From assembly GCF_026790065.1 (NCBI RefSeq), contig NZ_JALAMO010000013.1:124001-188000 (forward strand): a DNA stretch of 64,000 bases, read 5' to 3'. This stretch comes from Bacillus sp. N13C7 (GTDB taxonomy: Bacteria; Bacillota; Bacilli; Bacillales; Bacillaceae). Both the position numbers and the translations under genes were made by a program. Shown one piece after another: positions 59,796 to 64,000 of this stretch (its first letter is position 1; every line of letters starts with the position of its first letter). Below the pieces are notes generated by a model, which did not search any database, was not told the DNA's origin, and saw nothing but the letters and a program-made list of their open reading frames with translations.

Positions 59796-60013
59796 CTATC
59801 CTACATTACCATTCATAAAGTACCAGCGATCACCTCTATTATGAAGGTTCCCTTTTTTCTTCAGGGTGCTTAATTGTTTAAAAATAGCTTGGGAATTCGT
59901 TCTTCCGTTACTAATAAATTATTTGTTTTTGAATCCAAACAAGAAACAATCTTCTTTGCACTTATTCTTGGGCGTTCTTTTATACAAGTCTGGATGATGT
60001 CCTCAATTTTCAT
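59796..60013 (-). pseudogene. Decayed copy of the small winged-helix gene
   Basis: Diverged duplicate of the gene at 61,252-61,473. It starts at ATG 60013 (MKIEDIIQTCIKERP) and shares SAKK-VSCLDSKTN, then small deletions shift the frame and a stop appears after 48 codons; the remaining sequence still reads KKKGNLHNRGDRWY in the shifted frame. Its start overlaps the stop of the GC-rich monooxygenase gene by 11 bases. Confidence 0.8.
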
Positions 60014-61088
60014 TGGATCCGGTTGCGATGCGGGGGTCGAGTCCGTACTGCGGTGGCAACCCTAGGTGATCGCGTAGTGTCTTTCCCTCGTAGCCGTCGT
60101 GGAAGAGGCCGCGTTCGCGCAGGATCGGAACGACGCGATCGACGAATTCGCCAATCTCGGTATGGAAGTCGTCAAAGTTCATCACGAATCCGTCAGCTGC
60201 CTCGGCTTCAAACCATTCCTGGAGGTGGTCAGCGGCCTGCTCGGCGGTGAAGCCGGTGAAGGGGGCGAATACGACGAACTTGATTTCCTCGCGGTCCCGG
60301 CCGGCCTGTACTGCGGACTCTCGCACGGTGTAGCGTAGGGCTCGGCTTTCTTCGATACTGGACGGCATTCCGATAACAACGTTGGCGTACATGCCGGCCG
60401 CTTGCAAGCCGTAGCCGCTGCTGGCGGGCATCATGATGACCGGCTGACCCTGCTCGGACGGTGGAACGGGGAGAGGTCCGCGTGCTCCGACGTGCTTTCC
60501 TTGCAGGTTGACCGGTCGGATATGGGCCGGGTTGGCGTACATGCCGGCTTGGTCAGGCTGGCCCGCCTCGTATCCCCAGCTTCCCCAGAGCGCTTGGACG
60601 ACCTGAATCGTTTCGTGAAGACGTTCGTACTTATTCTCCCGGGGCGGTAGTTTCTTGCCGAAGTTCGCGAAGGCCTGAGGTTCGAAGCTTGGCACGGCGT
60701 TCCATCCGGCCCGGCCGCGGCTGAAGACATCGAGGGCCTTGAGTTGACGGGCCAGCAGGTACGGCTCGGTGAAGGAGGTGGACGCCGTGCCAATCAGTCC
60801 AATCCGTTCAGTCGCCTGGGCCACCGCCGAGAGGGTGATGATCGGGTCTATGTTGAACAGGGACGGTGACGTGGCCAGGTCTCCTTGCATGAAGAGACGG
60901 TCGGGCAGGAAGACGAACTGCATTCCACCTCGTTCCGCTGTCCGTACCTGCTCGACCGTGACATCGATGTTCGTAAAGGACCCGGGGTCCACGTGTGGCA
61001 TGCGCCATGTGGCGGGGTTATTACCAAAGTTGTTTCCCAGGACCACGCCCAGGATCATGCGCTTGTTTTTCATTTTTCTATTATTCAT
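60003..61088 (-). CDS. GC-rich luciferase-like flavin monooxygenase (NtaA/DszA class, shortened)
   Basis: 361-residue LLM-class oxidoreductase that would use FMNH2 and O2 on an organic sulfur or nitrogen compound. Visible: TSFTEPYLLARQLKALDVFSRGRAGWNAV near residues 105-135, GPLPVPPSEQGQPVI, and GYEGKTLRDHLGLPPQ at the end. Typical members are about 430-450 residues; a stretch between residues about 270 and 275 (FAPF-TGFTAEQ) seems deleted. The coding part is clearly GC-rich (60% or more by eye), unlike the AT-rich surroundings; the first ten codons and the last five are AT-rich host-type sequence. GAAGG ribosome site. Confidence 0.85.
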   Translation of the reverse strand: MNNRKMKNKRMILGVVLGNNFGNNPATWRMPHVDPGSFTNIDVTVEQVRTAERGGMQFVFLPDRLFMQGDLATSPSLFNIDPIITLSAVAQATERIGLIGTASTSFTEPYLLARQLKALDVFSRGRAGWNAVPSFEPQAFANFGKKLPPRENKYERLHETIQVVQALWGSWGYEAGQPDQAGMYANPAHIRPVNLQGKHVGARGPLPVPPSEQGQPVIMMPASSGYGLQAAGMYANVVIGMPSSIEESRALRYTVRESAVQAGRDREEIKFVVFAPFTGFTAEQAADHLQEWFEAEAADGFVMNFDDFHTEIGEFVDRVVPILRERGLFHDGYEGKTLRDHLGLPPQYGLDPRIATGSNEN

Positions 61089-61251
61089 TGATAAACCTTC
61101 TTTCTATTAGAATTATTTAGAGAATGTTGCCATCTTAGTAAAACAGCCATAATTGCAGGATTGCTAAGTAGCCATTCTCTTTACATCGCCCTGTCACTGA
61201 AGTGAAAACAACAGGTTCTCCTCCTGTAACATCAATAAATGAATGAGTTGA

Positions 61252-61473
61252 CTACCCTATATTGCCTTTCAATACGTACCAGCGATCGCCGCTATTATGA
61301 AGATTTCCCCTTTTTTTCAGCATTCTTAATTGTTTAAAAATAGAAGCTTGCGAATTCGTTACTTCTCTTCCTTTGAATCCGTTTGTTTTTGAATCCAAAC
61401 AAGAAACTACTTTCTTTGCACTTATTCCCGGGTGTTCTTTTATACAAGTGAGAATAATGTTCTCCATTTCCAT
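61252..61473 (-). CDS. Small winged-helix-like protein
   Basis: 73 residues from ATG 61473 (or ATG 61467) behind GAGGAGAG. The pattern ILTCIKEHPGISAKKVV (helix pair), NSQASIFKQLRMLKKRG (recognition helix) and NSGDRWYVL (wing) resembles a stand-alone winged helix. It may be a regulator of the surrounding monooxygenase genes; this is inference from position. A decayed duplicate lies at 59,796-60,013, on the other side of the GC-rich gene. Confidence 0.65.
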   Translation of the reverse strand: MEMENIILTCIKEHPGISAKKVVSCLDSKTNGFKGREVTNSQASIFKQLRMLKKRGNLHNSGDRWYVLKGNIG

Positions 61474-61529
61474 TGGTCACAGCTCTCCTCTGTTTTATTA
61501 CGGTGTAATTTAGCCACTTCAATTTTTAA

Positions 61530-62663
61530 TCAGATAGAATATCTATTTTGTGGGTAAGGTAAACCTAAATTTCCACGCAGCGTGTTGGATTCATATTCTT
61601 TACGGAAAATTCCTTTTTCTTGTAGAATCGGGACCACATATTTAATAAAGTCTTGAAGGGTTTCCGGATGTGTTTGTCTAAGCAACATTAGGTCCATCGC
61701 CCCTGAGTAATACCACTTTTCAATCTCCTCTGCTACTTGTTCAGCTGATCCGAAGAATGGATTATCAGGCATTCTATAATAGGGAGGTAGCAACCGTTCC
61801 AATTCATCAACTTTTCTACGGGCATCTGCTTCTGTTTCCCCTACAATTGCATGTACAATTCGCGTGGCAAGTACATTATGTGGCGAACGCCCTGCCGCTT
61901 TTACTTTTTCTTTAAGTACATGAATAAACCGTTTTGCATATTCCAACTCTGTAGCATCCCCCATCATTACAGCCTCTGCATGATGTGCCGCAACATTCAG
62001 GAAAGCTTCTGATGTTCCGACTTGAATAATAACCGGCCTACCTTGAGGGGAACGAGTAATAGGGAGTGGACCATCCACGGAAAAATAGTGTCCTCTATAA
62101 TTAATAGGGTGCATTTTTGTAGGATCAAGGAATATACCACTTCGTTTATCTCGGATAAACGCGTCATCTTCATAAGAATCCCAAAGCCTCTCAACGATTT
62201 CCATAAATTCCTTTTGCATTGGATACAAGTCTGATTTCGTAATATGTGATCGACTGAAATTATTTGCCCTACTACCGTCTAAAGATGTAACTGCATTCCA
62301 AGCTGCGCGCCCATGACTAATTTTGTCTAATGAAGCCATTTGCCTAGCTACGGTAAAAGGATCAGCAAAGGAAGTGGCGATAGTTGCTCCTAAGCCAATA
62401 TTTTCTGTCATCATACTTAAAGCGGATAGAAGACTGACCCCCTCAAAAATGCTGAGATGCGTCGGCATACTCTCAGGTCCTATATGACTAAGATCCGTTA
62501 TAAATAACATATCAAATTTTCCTGATTCAGCTAATTTGGCTTGCATCACTTGAAAGTCAATATTTTCACCCGCATCTGAAGGCACATTAGGATGTCTCCA
62601 TGACGTATATCCCAAACCAACGCCATCCATAATAAATCCGATTTTCAACTGTCGTTTGCTCAT
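61530..62663 (-). CDS. Luciferase-like flavin monooxygenase (NtaA/SnaA class)
   Basis: 377-residue LLM-class oxidoreductase. N-terminal KIGFIMDGVGLGYTSWRHP, then TIATSFADPFTVARQMASLDKISHGRAAWNAVTSLDGS (family core, split here), GPLPITRSPQGRPVIIQVG and the C-terminal EYESNTLRGNLGLPYPQNRY. Family members oxidise substrates such as nitrilotriacetate, sulfones or N-acetyl-cysteine derivatives (SnaA/YtnJ); the substrate here is not identifiable. Compared with 440-residue members it is shorter in the C-terminal half. Starts eight bases after the frameshifted gene upstream, whose end contains its AAAGGAGAG ribosome site, so coupled translation is likely. Confidence 0.88.
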   Translation of the reverse strand: MSKRQLKIGFIMDGVGLGYTSWRHPNVPSDAGENIDFQVMQAKLAESGKFDMLFITDLSHIGPESMPTHLSIFEGVSLLSALSMMTENIGLGATIATSFADPFTVARQMASLDKISHGRAAWNAVTSLDGSRANNFSRSHITKSDLYPMQKEFMEIVERLWDSYEDDAFIRDKRSGIFLDPTKMHPINYRGHYFSVDGPLPITRSPQGRPVIIQVGTSEAFLNVAAHHAEAVMMGDATELEYAKRFIHVLKEKVKAAGRSPHNVLATRIVHAIVGETEADARRKVDELERLLPPYYRMPDNPFFGSAEQVAEEIEKWYYSGAMDLMLLRQTHPETLQDFIKYVVPILQEKGIFRKEYESNTLRGNLGLPYPQNRYSI

Positions 62664-62670
62664 GCGTTAA

Positions 62671-63710
62671 TTACTCTCCTTTTGCTAGATAATCTGTTTT
62701 AAGATCGAATGCATCTGCTAATAATGAATATGCTTTTATACGCGCTTCCTGATTAGGGTAAAAATCAGCAAGCATAATTTCATCAACTTGTGTTTCTGCA
62801 GCCATTTCTTTCAACTTTGCCACTACCCTATCAACGCTTCCGATAACAAACCGATTTCGGTTGTGTAAACGCGCCTGTTCTTCAGCAAATGTATATTTAT
62901 ATTTTTTTGCTTCTTCGACAGATGGAAGGGGGAGATTAGTGATGCCTGTCATCATTCTTGCCCACATAATTTCTACCGGTTTAGCTAATTCCTGCGCCTT
63001 TTCCTCTGTTTCGGCTGTAATGACAATAGAGGTTAGAATACTTTTGGGCTCTTGTCGATACTTTGAAGGAACAAATTTCTCCCGATATTCTCTGAGTACC
63101 GGGACAGCGAGATTCGGTGCCAGGTGTGAAGCAAATACAAAGCCAAGCCCTTGTTGAATGGCATATTGCACCCCTTCTTGACTGGATCCCAACATAAACA
63201 GTTCGGGAGTTAAAGAGGCATCCCCTGGCAGTTTGATATTACGGAATGGGTGTTCCTCTTCGAAATCACGGGAAAAATAGGACAGTAATTGGTCTAATTG
63301 TTCTCCAAAGTCATCGGCTAAAAATCCTTGTTGTGATCGTTGTAATGCCAGGGCGGTTATTCCATCTATTCCTGAAGCCCTTCCTAATCCAAGATCTATT
63401 CTCTGTGGGTATAGTGATTCAAGAAGAAGGTAATTTTCCGCAACTTTCAATGGGCTGTAATTGGGCAGCATAATGCCCCCTGATCCGATACGCATATGCT
63501 TGGTATGTGTTGCTGCATACTACTCAATAGGTCAGGTGCCATACTCAAAATATGAAGTGAACTATGATGTTCGGTAAACCAATAACGTGTAAAGCCTAAC
63601 TGTTCGGCTAGTTGGATAAGTTCTGTCGTGTTACGAACGCTATCGGCAGTTTTTTCATCTTGAAAGATGTGAACGTAGTCCAATATTGATAATTTTAAAT
63701 TACTACTCAT
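62671..63710 (-). pseudogene. MsnO8-type LLM monooxygenase with a one-base frameshift
   Basis: Together the two frames make a complete protein of about 346 residues of the MsnO8/YtmO-like LLM subgroup: MSSNLKLSILDYVHIF to DLLSSMQQH in one frame, then TKHMRIGSGGIMLPNYSP to the end in another. Adding one base near 63,505 joins them (SMQQHxTKHMRIGSGGIM). Start ATG 63710 follows AAGGAGAG. RIDLGLGRASG and the C-terminal DEIMLADFYPNQEARI are typical. Either a real inactivating deletion or a sequencing error; translation could also restart at ATG 63495, giving a truncated 274-residue product. Confidence 0.82.
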
Positions 63711-63743
63711 ACTTAACTCTCCTTGAAATTTTTTTATTTTCAT

Positions 63744-64000
63744 ACTGAGAAATTAGTTCTTTGAGATATTCAATTTCTATAACGTTATAAATTCGTATCC
63801 GCTAAGGGCCCCTGCTGACAAAACATTAATGTGGCGCATTCTTCACCTTTGGGTTGATAACAACGCAGCGAATAAAAAATGCCAGGACGATATGGAACTT
63901 TTAATATTTAGGTTGCTAAATAATTATTTAGCAACCTAAATATAACGAAGAGAAAACTTATAACAGGTTTCTCTCCATTCGCTTCATAAGTTCCCTTAAA
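63744..64000. other. Upstream region of the monooxygenase cluster with a short open frame
   Basis: Besides the palindrome there is a minus-strand frame at about 63,795-63,892 that reads VPYRPGIFYSLRCYQPKGEE and on to GPLADTNL before a stop. It has no start codon or ribosome site. It looks protein-like, with three cysteines, and may be the tail of a deleted gene. The remaining bases to 64,000 show nothing. Confidence 0.35.
63904..63943. promoter_or_regulatory. 40-bp perfect palindrome, candidate operator
   Basis: Each arm reads ATATTTAGGTTGCTAAATAA from its 5' end; the halves meet without a loop. The core TTGCTAA...TTAGCAA pattern resembles MarR/TetR-type operators. It could overlap a promoter (TTGCTA, 18 bases, TAAATA on the minus strand) for the cluster ending at 61,252. 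A cruciform or terminator role is less likely because there is no loop and no long T tract. Confidence 0.55.

Larger units (their letters stand above)
50959..64000. mobile_element. sigK-intervening (skin) element, left 13 kb, open at window end
   Basis: Starts at the sigK core site and contains the excision recombinase SpoIVCA at 57,273-58,775. The gene content, mixed strands, fragments, hairpins and variable base composition contrast with the dense co-directional core before it. In strain 168, as I recall, spoIVCA lies right beside spoIVCB and the ars genes follow; here about 6 kb of other genes come first and no ars genes are seen. The right end is not in the window, so full length is unknown. 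Confidence 0.85.

Noticed and set aside
60015..60020. GGATCC (BamHI site) at the GC junction as a sign of cloning
   Set aside because: A six-base site is expected by chance; no other vector-like sequence is seen and the other junction has none. Only read coverage could settle it.
60023..61110. Several plus-strand open frames of 65-113 codons in the GC-rich region
   Set aside because: They are antisense shadows of the GC-rich monooxygenase gene, where stops are rare; none has a ribosome site or recognisable domain.

Overview
The window is Bacillus subtilis-group chromosome. Gene order and protein identity match the dnaG-to-sigK stretch of the B. subtilis map (comE, hrcA-grpE-dnaK-dnaJ, glyQS, sda, yqe/yqf genes), read here mostly on the minus strand. 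Some recognised proteins, such as ComEA, differ from the 168 sequence as I remember it. A relative such as the spizizenii/mojavensis/vallismortis group is therefore as likely as subtilis itself; the window alone does not settle this.

Positions 1 to about 50,950 are conserved core. In order along the window they hold: the start of dnaG with yqxD; yqfL and ccpN (gluconeogenic control); glyS-glyQ behind a T-box; recO, yqzL, era, cdd, dgkA, ybeY, pgpH, phoH, yqfD and yqfC; yqfB, floA and yqeZ; yqeY and rpsU; yqeW; mtaB-rsmE-prmA and the class I heat-shock genes dnaJ-dnaK-grpE-hrcA with CIRCE; hemW, lepA, yqxA, spoIIP and gpr; rpsT; holA, yqzM and the comEA-EB-EC late-competence operon with comER; an eight-gene cluster (yqeM to yqeG) for ribosome maturation, NAD and shikimate synthesis; the DnaA-box-rich sda locus; and yqeF, cwlH, yqeD, yqeC, yqeB and nucB.

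At 50,623 the N-terminal half of sigK begins (spoIVCB). Its reading frame leaves the sigma-K sequence just after an AATGA motif at 50,959-50,963. From there to the window end I read the sequence as the sigK-intervening (skin) element; the other half (spoIIIC) lies outside. The recombinase SpoIVCA is at 57,273-58,775. The cargo is not what I remember from strain 168. Between the sigK half and spoIVCA are an HxlR regulator facing a tandem-duplicated NTF2-like gene, a MerR regulator facing an alpha/beta hydrolase across a textbook 19-bp-spacer MerR promoter, an NAD(P)-binding protein and several gene fragments. Beyond spoIVCA are a second-type Prp-like cysteine protease and a minus-strand cluster of three luciferase-like flavin monooxygenase genes with a small winged-helix gene. 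One of the three is conspicuously GC-rich and lies between two copies of the winged-helix gene, one of them decayed. Another carries a one-base frameshift.

The most interesting points are the cargo-bearing skin element with its GC-chimeric monooxygenase cassette, the Prp paralogue, and in the core a terminator hairpin that swallows the yqfC ribosome-binding site with a sigma-E-like promoter in its loop. All identifications are by eye from the translations and from recall of family features; no search was run.
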